Origin: Streptomyces sedi
Lineage (GTDB): Bacteria; Actinomycetota; Actinomycetes; Streptomycetales; Streptomycetaceae
Direction of reading: 5' to 3'
Length of the DNA stretch: 64,000 bases
Assembly: GCF_006335015.1 (NCBI RefSeq)
Contig: NZ_VDGT01000009.1
Span: 181,022-245,021 of the forward strand
Positions 53,478 to 60,867 of the stretch are shown here, one piece after another. Positions within the stretch are counted from its first letter, which is position 1; each line of letters opens with the position of its first letter. The position numbers and the translations under genes were made by a program. The notes under the pieces are model-generated. The model made no database searches, was not told where the DNA came from, and saw only the letters and a list, made by a program, of their open reading frames with translations.

Positions 53478-53816
53478 TCACTGGCCGCCGCGGGGCGCGT
53501 ACATGATGACGGCCATGCCGACGAGGCAGACGGCCGCGCCGATCAGGTCGTATCGATCCGGTCGGTAACCGTCGGCGACCATTCCCCACGCGATCGAACC
53601 GGCGACGAAGATGCCGCCGTAAGCCGCCAGGATGCGACCGAAGTTGTCGTCCGACTGAAAGGTGGCGACCACCCCGTAGAGCCCCAGTGCGATCACCCCC
53701 GCGCCGACCCAGGCCCAGCCCCTGTGCTCGCGCACCCCCTGCCAGACGAGCCAGGCGCCGCCGATCTCGAAGAGCGCGGCGACGACGAAGAGGGCGACGG
53801 AACGGGTGACCAGCAT
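53478..53816 (-). CDS. YnfA/UPF0060 family small membrane protein
   Basis: A 112-aa protein with four membrane helices and the family's conserved pattern: ALFEIGGAWLVWQ in helix 1, LGLYGVVATFQ in helix 2, GRILAAYGGIFVAGSIAWGM in helix 3, and RYDLIGAAVCLVGMAVIMYAPR at the end. The fold is close to small multidrug resistance transporters and drug export has been proposed for relatives. AAGGA lies 6 nt before the ATG. It is monocistronic. Confidence 0.93.
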   Translation of the reverse strand: MLVTRSVALFVVAALFEIGGAWLVWQGVREHRGWAWVGAGVIALGLYGVVATFQSDDNFGRILAAYGGIFVAGSIAWGMVADGYRPDRYDLIGAAVCLVGMAVIMYAPRGGQ

Positions 53817-53989
53817 GGAACGTCCTTGGGGCGGCGTCGGTCGGGTGGGGCGGAGCGGGGCGGTTCACCGCCCATTCCATGACGCCGGTGCCGTGTCGGG
53901 CAACGTTCGCCCCGGCCCGAAGGGCGGGCGCCCGCCCCCGGGAGCGGCCCCCCGGCGTCCCGACGGGGCCTCGCCTCTTGGCCGCGGAC

Positions 53990-54937
53990 TCAGTTCAGCC
54001 GCCCCAGCGACTCCACCGCGGCCAGCGGGTCCGGCCCCGCCGGGATCATCACCAGCCGGTCGGCGCCCGCCTCGTGCAGGACCCGCACCCGTTCCCTGCC
54101 GTGCTCGGGCGTGCCGGAGACGGACAGGTGGTCGACCCAGTCGTCCGGCAGGGCGCGGGCGAACTCCTCGGGGGAACCGCACCGCCGGCGCAGCGCGGCG
54201 AGCCCGTCGGCGAACGGCAGCGGGGCGAGGTGCGGCGCCCAGTCCGGTTGGCCGACCAGCTTCAGCCCGTCCCTGGCGTGGTCGCGGGCGACGGCGGGGT
54301 CGTCGTCGACGGCGGCGGCCGTGTAGGCGATCAGCGGATGGTCGCCCGCGGCGGCGATCCGCTCACTGGCCGCCGCCAGATACTCGACGCTCACCGGCTC
54401 GGCGAGCAGGGTGCCGTCGGCCTCCCGCCCGGAGAGCGCCAGCGACCTGGGGCCGCGCACCCCGGCGAGAACGAGCGGGGGGCGCGCGGGCGGAGCGGCC
54501 AACCGCACGCCGTCCAGCCGCACATGGCGCCCCGAGACGGTGACCCGCTCCCCCGCCAACAGGGCCCGCAGCGCCGACAGATACTCGCCGAGCAGGGTCA
54601 GCGGGCTCGCCGGCCAGGCGCCGACCTGGCGCATCCAGTCCGGCATTCCGTGGCCGACGGAGACCACCAGCCGGTCGGGGTGGAAGCCGGCCAGGGTCGC
54701 CACCTCCATGGCGGCGAACGCGGGGTTGCGCGCGCCGGCGGGCAGCAGGCCGACGCCCACGGTGATGCGTTCGGTGGTGGCGAGCACGGTGGCCGCCTGA
54801 GCGATGCCCCCGTTCAGAAAGCAGTCCTCGACGATCCAGAGCGAGTCAAAACCGAGCTGTTCCGCTCGCCGGGCGAACGCGACGAGCGTCGAACGGTCCA
54901 GAAAGCCGGGCGCCAACACGCCTACGGGGCAACTCAC
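53990..54937 (-). CDS. Luciferase-like (LLM class) flavin/F420-dependent oxidoreductase
   Basis: A 315-aa TIM-barrel oxidoreductase of the bacterial luciferase-like family, in actinomycetes usually F420-dependent. Landmarks are AEQLGFDSLWIVED after strand 1, VGLLPAGARNPAFAAMEVATL, DRLVVSVGHG and a LAGVRGPRSLALSGREADG segment. The GTG at 54937 is set by GGAGGAG 6 nt upstream. An in-frame upstream start lacks such a site. Divergent from a GNAT gene. Substrate unknown. Confidence 0.87.
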   Translation of the reverse strand: MSCPVGVLAPGFLDRSTLVAFARRAEQLGFDSLWIVEDCFLNGGIAQAATVLATTERITVGVGLLPAGARNPAFAAMEVATLAGFHPDRLVVSVGHGMPDWMRQVGAWPASPLTLLGEYLSALRALLAGERVTVSGRHVRLDGVRLAAPPARPPLVLAGVRGPRSLALSGREADGTLLAEPVSVEYLAAASERIAAAGDHPLIAYTAAAVDDDPAVARDHARDGLKLVGQPDWAPHLAPLPFADGLAALRRRCGSPEEFARALPDDWVDHLSVSGTPEHGRERVRVLHEAGADRLVMIPAGPDPLAAVESLGRLN

Positions 54938-55097
54938 GTCGGACTCCTCCACGTCGATGGGCGACTCCTCCGGGGACAACGAAGGGGGCGCGCGTGAGTT
55001 CCACCCCGTGCGCCGTTCGGCTCAGCGCGCGACGCGCCCCGCCCCGGCGGCGGTTAACGACTGGCGCGCGCCGGCCGGCGCCGGTGAGGATGCCCGG

Positions 55098-55655
55098 ATG
55101 CGGACCTTTCTGGAGACCGAGCGACTCAGGCTGCGCCCCCTCACCGAGCGGGACTCCGAGGCGCTGCTGGCGCTGGACAGCGATCCCGAGGTGATGCGCT
55201 ATCTCACGGGTCGGCCGACCAGTGAGGAGACCCTGCGCACGCGTGTCCTGCCCGAGCTGCTCCACCACTACGCGTGCTGGGACGAACGCGGCTTCTGGGC
55301 CGCGGAGGAGCGGGGTTCGGGGGCGTTCCTCGGCTGGTTCGAGCTGGCGCCCGTGGAGGAGGACAGCGCGGAGGAGGTGGAGCTGGGCTACCGGCTGGCG
55401 GTGTCGGCCTGGGGGCGCGGACTCGCGACGGAGGGGGCCTCGGCCCTGGTGGACAAGGGCTTCGGCGAGCTGGGGGTGGCGCGGGTGACGGCCAACACGA
55501 TGGTGGTCAACGCGCGTTCGCGCCGGGTGCTGGAGCGGGTGGGGCTGCGGCTGGCGCGTTACTACACCGAGGAGTGGGACGAGCCGATCCCGGGCGTGGA
55601 GCACGGCGAGGTGGAGTACGCGCTGACGCGCGAGGAGTGGGGCGCGCGCCGGTGA
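55098..55655 (+). CDS. GNAT family N-acetyltransferase
   Basis: A 185-aa RimJ/RimL-type acetyltransferase. It starts TERLRLRPLTERD, has the acetyl-CoA loop AVSAWGRGLATEGASAL, and ends with the NARSRRVLERVGL helix and a YALTREEW C-terminus typical of the group. TGAGGA lies about 8 nt before the ATG. It is monocistronic, with a hairpin terminator beginning three bases after its stop. Acceptor amine unknown. Confidence 0.88.
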   Translation: MRTFLETERLRLRPLTERDSEALLALDSDPEVMRYLTGRPTSEETLRTRVLPELLHHYACWDERGFWAAEERGSGAFLGWFELAPVEEDSAEEVELGYRLAVSAWGRGLATEGASALVDKGFGELGVARVTANTMVVNARSRRVLERVGLRLARYYTEEWDEPIPGVEHGEVEYALTREEWGARR

Positions 55656-55657
55656 GC

Positions 55658-55696
55658 GCCGGTCGGCGCCCCCGTGGGGTGGGGGCGCCGACCGGC
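55658..55696. terminator. Perfect 16-bp hairpin between convergent genes
   Basis: GCCGGTCGGCGCCCCC at 55658-55673 pairs exactly with 55681-55696 around a 7-nt loop. It separates the GNAT and snapalysin genes. Confidence 0.8.
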
Positions 55697-55704
55697 CGGG
55701 ACGC

Positions 55705-56247
55705 TCAGTCCCGGTAGAGAACCAGCTGCGCCGGAACGTCGAACGCGCCGCCGAAGGCGCTCTCGACGTCCGCCGTCTCCTCCGCGTTCGGGTAGGCGTT
55801 GGTGCAGTCGGGGCCGGCGGAGGCGCCGGACATCAGGCTGCTGCACGGGCCGGGCTTGATGTCGGGCAGGCCGAGGATGTGGCCCAGCTCGTGTGCGGCG
55901 ATCCGGGTCGTGTCGTGACCCTCGTCGACGGCCTGGCGGCCCATCCAGACGGTGCCGTTGCCCAGGCTGGTGACCAGCGCGCGGGGCCAGCCGTCGTCGG
56001 CGATGATCTCGACGTTGGCGGACTGGCCCGGATCGGCGGGCTCCAGCCGGACGTTGACGACGGTCTCGTTCCAGACCGCGGCGCCGGCGTGCACGGCGTC
56101 CACGAACTCCTCGGCGCCGCTGGCGTCGTAGGTGACCGTCGTGGCCGCCGCCGAGTGGTCGTCGGCGACCGCCTGGCCCGAGGTCCAGAGCAGTGCCACG
56201 CTCGCCAGCAGGGTGACCAGCACCCGGGTGGCCTTGTTCAGGGTCAC
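55705..56247 (-). CDS. Snapalysin-type secreted zinc metalloprotease (M7)
   Basis: A 180-aa secreted protease of the Streptomyces small neutral protease family. The signal peptide covers residues 1-29 (LVTLLASVALLWTSGQAVADD). The zinc motif is HELGHILGLPD (HExxHxxGxxD), followed by the Met-turn region CSSLMSG with a Cys pair (CSSL and CTNAYPN) likely disulfide-linked. It cleaves peptide bonds near aromatic residues in relatives. The GTG at 56247 has AGGAGG 5 nt upstream. The LysR activator often found next to snpA genes is absent. Confidence 0.93.
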   Translation of the reverse strand: MTLNKATRVLVTLLASVALLWTSGQAVADDHSAAATTVTYDASGAEEFVDAVHAGAAVWNETVVNVRLEPADPGQSANVEIIADDGWPRALVTSLGNGTVWMGRQAVDEGHDTTRIAAHELGHILGLPDIKPGPCSSLMSGASAGPDCTNAYPNAEETADVESAFGGAFDVPAQLVLYRD

Positions 56248-56383
56248 GTCAGCCTCCTGTGGGGGGACAAATGGGAGAGGTGTGCATGACAAACCTGACC
56301 CTGCCCAGGGCGACGCGGAACGAACCCGCCTTTCCCGGCTCTTGACCGAGCGGAACCCCGACCGTCACCGGGGAACCGGGGCG

Positions 56384-57016
56384 TCACCCCCGCCGACGCC
56401 GGCGCTCCGCCGCGTACGCGCGAACCTCAGGCCCCGCCTTGCTCGGTGAACCGGAGTCGAACGGCGGCTGCGGGTCGTACTCGATGGCCAGCTGGGCCGC
56501 CCGGGCGGGGACCGGGCCGGCGAGCCGCTCGGCCAGCGTGAGCGCCATGTCGATGCCGGAGGAGACACCGGCGGCCGTCACCACGTTGCCCCTGACCACC
56601 ACCCGCTCCTCGGTGTAACGGGCGCCGTGCGCCTCCAGGTCGGCGATCGTCGACCAGTGCGTGGTGGCGTCCAGACCGCGCAGCAGACCGGCGGCGCCCA
56701 GGATCAGCGAACCGGTGCAGACCGAGGTGGTCCACCGCGCCGCCGCGTGCATCCGGCCGATCCACTCCAGCAGCGCCGCGTCGTGCTGCGCCGGCCTGGC
56801 GCCGGGACCGCCGGGGACGACCAGCACATCCGTGCCGTCGAAGTCGCCGAACGCCGAGTCGGCGCGCAGCCCGAGGGTCTCGGCGCCATCGAGCACCACC
56901 CCCGGCTCGGCGGCGGGGAAGTGGACCTCGGCGTCCGGCAGTTGGCGCAGCACCTCGTAGGGGCCGACGGCGTCCAGGGTGGTGATCCCGGGGAACAGGG
57001 GAATCAGAATGCGCAT
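56384..57016 (-). CDS. DJ-1/PfpI family protein
   Basis: A 210-aa protein with the DJ-1/PfpI class I glutamine-amidotransferase-like fold. The nucleophile elbow is SVCTGSLILGAAGLL, with Cys as the probable active residue, and the upstream DVLVVPGGPGAR supplies the oxyanion loop. It resembles isonitrile-hydratase-like members and the N-terminal halves of AraC-type regulators, but no DNA-binding domain follows. Function is undefined: possible hydratase, chaperone or glyoxalase. The C-terminal tail is Arg-rich. Confidence 0.85.
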   Translation of the reverse strand: MRILIPLFPGITTLDAVGPYEVLRQLPDAEVHFPAAEPGVVLDGAETLGLRADSAFGDFDGTDVLVVPGGPGARPAQHDAALLEWIGRMHAAARWTTSVCTGSLILGAAGLLRGLDATTHWSTIADLEAHGARYTEERVVVRGNVVTAAGVSSGIDMALTLAERLAGPVPARAAQLAIEYDPQPPFDSGSPSKAGPEVRAYAAERRRRRG

Positions 57017-57105
57017 CGCGTTCTCACGACCTCTCGTCTTGACGGCCGCCGACCTCTTCGCCTCGCCCCCTCCCCGTCGCCCGGGGACAGGCCCGACGGA
57101 GGAGA

Positions 57106-57141
57106 GGCGCGGCCGGCCCCTCGCGGGAGGCCGGCCGCGCC
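57106..57141 (-). terminator. Perfect 13-bp hairpin downstream of an aldo/keto reductase
   Basis: GGCGCGGCCGGCC at 57106-57118 pairs with GGCCGGCCGCGCC at 57129-57141, with a 10-nt loop, just after the reductase stop on the minus strand. Confidence 0.75.
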
Positions 57142-57164
57142 GCCCGGGGGGCGGAGAGCCCGGG

Positions 57165-58154
57165 TCAGCTCAGCCGCTCCTCGATCTCGTCCAGCTCGGC
57201 GTCGGTGAAGTCCAGGTTGTGGATGGCGGCGACGTTGTCCTCCAACTGCTTGACGCTGCTGGCACCGACCAGGGCCGAGGTGACCCGGCCGCGGCGCAGC
57301 ACCCAGGCGATGGCCGTCTGGGCGAGGGTCTGCCCGCGTCGCTCCGCGAGGGCGTGCAGGCCGCGCACCCGGTCCAGGGTGTCCCCGGTCAACCCCTCCG
57401 GGGTGAGGAACGGGCTGGCGCTGGCCGCCCGTGACCCCTCGGGGATGCCGTCGAGGTAGCGGTCGGTCAGCAGCCCCTGCGCCAGCGGGGAGAACGCGAT
57501 GGAACCGGCGCCCACCTCGTCCAGCGCGTCGAGCAGACCGTCCTCGACCCAGCGGTTGAACATCGAGTACGAGGGCTGGTGAATCAGCAGCGGGGTCCCC
57601 AACTCGCCCAGGATGCGGGCGGCCTCACGGGTCTGCTCGGGCGAGTAGTTGGAGACGCCGACGTAGAGGGCCTTGCCCTGACGCACCGCCGAGTCCAGCG
57701 CCCCCATCGTCTCCTCAAGAGGGGTCTCCGGGTCGGGGCGGTGGGAGTAGAAGATGTCCACGTAGTCGAGGCCGAGCCGGCCGAGGCTCTGGTCGAGGCT
57801 GGAGAGCAGGTTCTTCCGGGATCCCCACTCGCCGTACGGGCCGTCCCACATGTGGTAGCCGGCCTTGCTGGAGACGATGATCTCGTCACGGTAGGGGCGC
57901 AGGTCCCTGGCGAGGATCCGCCCGAAGTTCTCCTCGGCCGAACCGGGCGGCGGGCCGTAGTTGTTGGCCAGGTCGAAGTGGGTCACGCCGAGGTCGAACG
58001 CGCGACGGACGATGGCGGTCTGCACGTCGAACGGCTTCTCCACGCCGAAGTTGTGCCAGAGGCCCAGGGAGACGGCCGGCAGCTTCAGGCCGCTTCGGCC
58101 GGAGCGACGGTAGGCCATGTCCCGGTAGCGGGTGTCGGCGGCGACATAGGTCAC
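57165..58154 (-). CDS. Aldo/keto reductase (YghZ / Kv-beta-like)
   Basis: A 329-aa reductase close to L-glyceraldehyde-3-phosphate reductase YghZ. The tetrad region is clear: THFDLANNYGPPPGSAEENF (Asp, Tyr), IVSSKAGYHMWDGPYG (Lys), and IFYSHRPDPETPLEET (His). Further features are GVSNYSPEQTREA and the C-terminal VTSALVGASSVKQLEDNV that binds NADP(H). The long loop with MWDGPYGEWGSRK is typical of this subgroup, which detoxifies methylglyoxal and similar aldehydes. GTG start at 58154. Confidence 0.93.
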   Translation of the reverse strand: MTYVAADTRYRDMAYRRSGRSGLKLPAVSLGLWHNFGVEKPFDVQTAIVRRAFDLGVTHFDLANNYGPPPGSAEENFGRILARDLRPYRDEIIVSSKAGYHMWDGPYGEWGSRKNLLSSLDQSLGRLGLDYVDIFYSHRPDPETPLEETMGALDSAVRQGKALYVGVSNYSPEQTREAARILGELGTPLLIHQPSYSMFNRWVEDGLLDALDEVGAGSIAFSPLAQGLLTDRYLDGIPEGSRAASASPFLTPEGLTGDTLDRVRGLHALAERRGQTLAQTAIAWVLRRGRVTSALVGASSVKQLEDNVAAIHNLDFTDAELDEIEERLS

Positions 58155-58472
58155 GGTGTGTCCTCGGTTCGAATCGTCCGAATCGTCAGCAAGCTCCGGC
58201 TCTCGGCAAGCCGCCGAGTATCGTCACACGGGGTCGCGGCGGAGGCAACCGGTGTTCGGCCGCCGGGACGCCCAACGCGCGCCCGTGACCTGCGCCTTCC
58301 CCGGCGGCGTCGCCGAAGCGCCTCCACCCGGGTGCCCCGCGCACGGAACGCACGGAACGCGGGGAACGCACGGAGCGCGGGGAGCGCACGGGCTTCGGGC
58401 ACGCCCGCCAGTCCCCGGCCCGGATCGCGTCCGTCGCGCGGTTGTCGAGGGCGGTCGCGTCGTCCCGCCGGG
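58155..58472. other. 318-bp intergenic region with two repeats
   Basis: No gene is supported. It has a 9-bp direct repeat CGAATCGTC twice (58170-58187) close to the reductase start and a 9-bp minisatellite (next entry). The first may be part of the reductase promoter or operator. Confidence 0.6.
58341..58394 (+). repeat. 9-bp minisatellite
   Basis: Units GCACGGAAC, GCACGGAAC, GCGGGGAAC, GCACGGAGC, GCGGGGAGC and GCACGGGCT run head to tail from 58341 to 58394. It is noncoding as far as can be judged. Confidence 0.88.
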
Positions 58473-59117
58473 TCAGAGCGACGCGACCGCGCCTATGCCG
58501 AGGGCCAGAAGCGCCAGTGCGCTGACTCTCCCGATCGCGACGCGCGCCCGCGGTCGCGTCAGCGCCGTGCCGGGTCGGGTGAGCAGAGCCGCCCAGAGAG
58601 CCAACCAGCCACCGACCAGGGCCACATGGACCGTGGCCAGCAGGAGCAGCTGCCCCCCGAGAGGGCGCGCCGGGTCCAGGAACTGGGGCGCGAGGGTCAG
58701 ATAGACGGCCGCCGCCTTGGGGTTGAGCACGGTACCGAGCAGCGACTGGAGCCAGGGCGAGGCGGCGAACCGGCCGCGCGGCCTCCGGGCCGCCACGGAC
58801 CCCCGCGACCGCGGACCGCTCTCGCCGGGCCCGGTACGGCGCCAGGTCCATCCGGCCAGCACGATCAGATAGACGGCGCCGAGCGACCGCAGGACCGCGA
58901 AGGCCGTCTCGGAGCCGACGACCAGCGCGGAGAGCCCGGCCATGGCCATCGCCGCATGGACGTAGACGCCACTCGCGGTGCCGAGGATCACCGGCAGCGC
59001 ACGCCCCCGGCCGGCCTCCGCGACATGGCGGGTGAGCAGCGCCAGACTCGCGCCCGGGGTGGCGACCAGGGGCAGCACGGCGAGCGCGAAGCCCCCCGCG
59101 GCTGCCCGGGGCGTCAC
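58473..59117 (-). CDS. LysE/RhtB family amino-acid or metabolite exporter
   Basis: A 214-aa membrane protein with five or six helices and LysE/RhtB features: LPLVATPGASLALLTRHV near the start, GTASGVYVHAAMAMAGLSAL, and SLLGTVLNPKAAAVYLTLAPQF. The NPK segment is the most conserved part of the family. It exports amino acids or similar compounds. The GTG at 59117 overlaps the metallophosphoesterase stop in GTGA, so the two form an operon. Upstream in-frame codons lie in the neighbouring gene. Confidence 0.9.
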   Translation of the reverse strand: MTPRAAAGGFALAVLPLVATPGASLALLTRHVAEAGRGRALPVILGTASGVYVHAAMAMAGLSALVVGSETAFAVLRSLGAVYLIVLAGWTWRRTGPGESGPRSRGSVAARRPRGRFAASPWLQSLLGTVLNPKAAAVYLTLAPQFLDPARPLGGQLLLLATVHVALVGGWLALWAALLTRPGTALTRPRARVAIGRVSALALLALGIGAVASL

Positions 59118-59857
59118 ACCACCACCCGGAAGTGCGTGGTCAACCGGTGGTCCGCGTCCAGGAGATGGAACGCCACCCCGGGCGGGGCGTCGCGGTCGGC
59201 GACCGAGGGCCCCTCCCACGGCATCCGCAGCGTCCAGGTGACGGCGGGGGCGACCACCACCGGGACCCCCGCGAAGGACGAGGCGGCCGGGGTGTGCGCG
59301 TGTCCCGTGAGCAGCCCCGCCACCCGGGGGTGGTCGGCCAGCAGCTCCACCAACCGCTGGCCGGCCTCCAGCCGCGAGGAGTCGGGCAGCGCGTGCCCCA
59401 GCGCGACCGGCGGCTGGTGGAAGGCCAGCAGCGCGGGCACCTCCTCCCCCAGACCGCCGAGGGTGGTGGCGATCCAGTCCAACGTCTCGTCGTCGAGCCG
59501 GCCCTCGTTCCGGCCGGGAATCGTCGCGTCACACATCAGCACCACGGCGTCGCCCATGCGGTACGAGCGGTTGACCGGGCCGTCGGCGGGCGGCTCGTCC
59601 AGCAGGAACCGCAGGTAGGCCGCGCGGTCGTCGTGGTTCCCCGGGCAACAGAGCACGGGGAAGGGCGCTTTGAGCAGGGCGGCGGCCTCCCGGTACTCCG
59701 ACTCCGCGCCGTGATCCGCGATGTCGCCCGTGACCAGCAGCGCGTCCGGGGCGCGGGGAAGCGACCTCAGATACTCCATGACCCTGGCGGTCCGCTCCGT
59801 GGCGCGCTCGCCGCCGTCCAGATGCAGGTCGCTGAGCTGTGCCAGCAGAAGAGCCAT
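59114..59857 (-). CDS. Metallophosphoesterase (CpdA/Icc-like)
   Basis: A 247-aa calcineurin-like phosphoesterase with all metal motifs: DLHL (SDLHLDGG), GDIADH, GNHDD, AFHQPP, and GHAH (LLTGHAHTP). It resembles cyclic-nucleotide phosphodiesterases of the CpdA type, so cAMP or another phosphodiester is a possible substrate. It is first in a two-gene operon with a LysE exporter and divergent from a CGNR regulator. A perfect operator-like repeat lies 24 bp before its start codon. Confidence 0.9.
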   Translation of the reverse strand: MALLLAQLSDLHLDGGERATERTARVMEYLRSLPRAPDALLVTGDIADHGAESEYREAAALLKAPFPVLCCPGNHDDRAAYLRFLLDEPPADGPVNRSYRMGDAVVLMCDATIPGRNEGRLDDETLDWIATTLGGLGEEVPALLAFHQPPVALGHALPDSSRLEAGQRLVELLADHPRVAGLLTGHAHTPAASSFAGVPVVVAPAVTWTLRMPWEGPSVADRDAPPGVAFHLLDADHRLTTHFRVVV

Positions 59858-59880
59858 GACGTGTGTCCTCTCTCGCCTTC

Positions 59881-59909
59881 CTCACGGTAAATTCTCGCTT
59901 TACCGTGAG
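59881..59909. promoter_or_regulatory. Operator-like perfect inverted repeat
   Basis: CTCACGGTAAA at 59881-59891 and TTTACCGTGAG at 59899-59909 are exact complements around a 7-bp spacer. The repeat sits just downstream of the metallophosphoesterase -10 box and overlaps the -35 box of the CGNR gene, so one bound dimer could shut off both. Confidence 0.85.
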
Positions 59910-59927
59910 AACAACCTAGACTAGGAT
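59899..59927 (+). promoter_or_regulatory. Predicted promoter of the CGNR regulator gene
   Basis: TTTACC at 59899-59904 and TAGGAT at 59922-59927 are separated by 17 nt. The -35 box is part of the inverted repeat's right arm. Confidence 0.6.
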
Positions 59928-59942
59928 CGTCACCGAGCGCAA
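59913..59942 (-). promoter_or_regulatory. Predicted promoter of the metallophosphoesterase-LysE operon
   Basis: On the minus strand TTGCGC (59942-59937) and TAGGTT (59918-59913) are 18 nt apart. This promoter faces and overlaps that of the CGNR gene. Confidence 0.6.
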
Positions 59943-60063
59943 CCACCAATCTCCCGAGGATCACCGACGGTCAGCGATCCGGAAGCCTGGACGGGCGCGC
60001 CCCACCCGAACGAGGGATGCTCGTGCGGGAGTCGACGAGCGAGGCGAAGGAGGGACGGCGACG

Positions 60064-60687
60064 ATGCGGCGCTTTCTGGCGGTCGAGTTCGCCACCACCA
60101 TCCGGCACGACGCACAGGGCGGGGTGGCCGACGAGTTGTCCGATCCCGAGGCGCTCGCCCGTTGGCTCGACGAGCGGGCCGAGCTGTTCACCCCCCGCCT
60201 GGACACCTCGGCATCGCGCTGCGACGAGGAGCTGCTGGCCGAGGTGGTGGCCCTGCGCCGGGCGGTGCGGGCGCTCTTCGCGCGGGCCGTCCACCCCGGC
60301 CCGCCCAGCCCCGCCGACGCCCACCGGCTGCTGCCCCTGGAGGAGGCGATGGCCCGGCTCAACGACGCCGTGGCCCGCGAGCCGATAACGGTCCGTCTGG
60401 AGTGGCCCGAGGGGGAGCCGCCGAGCGCCACCCCGCAGCCCGGCACGGACGACGAGCGGATCAGGCTGGTGGCGGCGCTGGCCCGGTCCACGACCGCCTT
60501 CCTGACCGGCCCGTTCCGCGAGCGGCTGCGGGCCTGCACCGCCCCCCGGTGCGTGCGGTACTTCGTGCAGGGCCACGGCCGCCAGGAGTGGTGCAAGCCC
60601 GGCTGCGCCGACCGGGCGCGGGCCGCGCGCCACTACCGGCGCCGGCGCTCCGCGCAGGCGGCCCAGGACCCGGGGGCGGACTCGTGA
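60064..60687 (+). CDS. CGNR zinc-finger / ABATE-domain regulator
   Basis: A 207-aa probable DNA-binding regulator. The N-terminal stress-linked ABATE domain begins MRRFLAVEFATTIRHD. The C-terminal 50 residues form a CGNR zinc finger with four Cys (CTAPRCVRYF, WCKPGCADRARAARHYRRR). The name-giving C-G-N-R has become C-A-D-R here. GGAGG lies about 11 nt before the ATG, and the leader is about 130 nt. It is divergent from the metallophosphoesterase-LysE operon, with the perfect inverted repeat between them, so it probably controls both units. Confidence 0.88.
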   Translation: MRRFLAVEFATTIRHDAQGGVADELSDPEALARWLDERAELFTPRLDTSASRCDEELLAEVVALRRAVRALFARAVHPGPPSPADAHRLLPLEEAMARLNDAVAREPITVRLEWPEGEPPSATPQPGTDDERIRLVAALARSTTAFLTGPFRERLRACTAPRCVRYFVQGHGRQEWCKPGCADRARAARHYRRRRSAQAAQDPGADS

Positions 60688-60867
60688 CGCCCCCTCACCC
60701 CGCCCCGGCCCGGGGCGCGGTCAGCCGGTCGGGGGGCCGGGGCGACGAGCCCGGCGACGCCACGGCCCGTTGGCCCGACGACCGGTGGGTGCCGTCCTAC
60801 GGTGAGTGGGTAGGCCCCCCTTCCCGAGGGGCACCCTCCCCCACCGAACGACAAGGAGCTGACCGCC

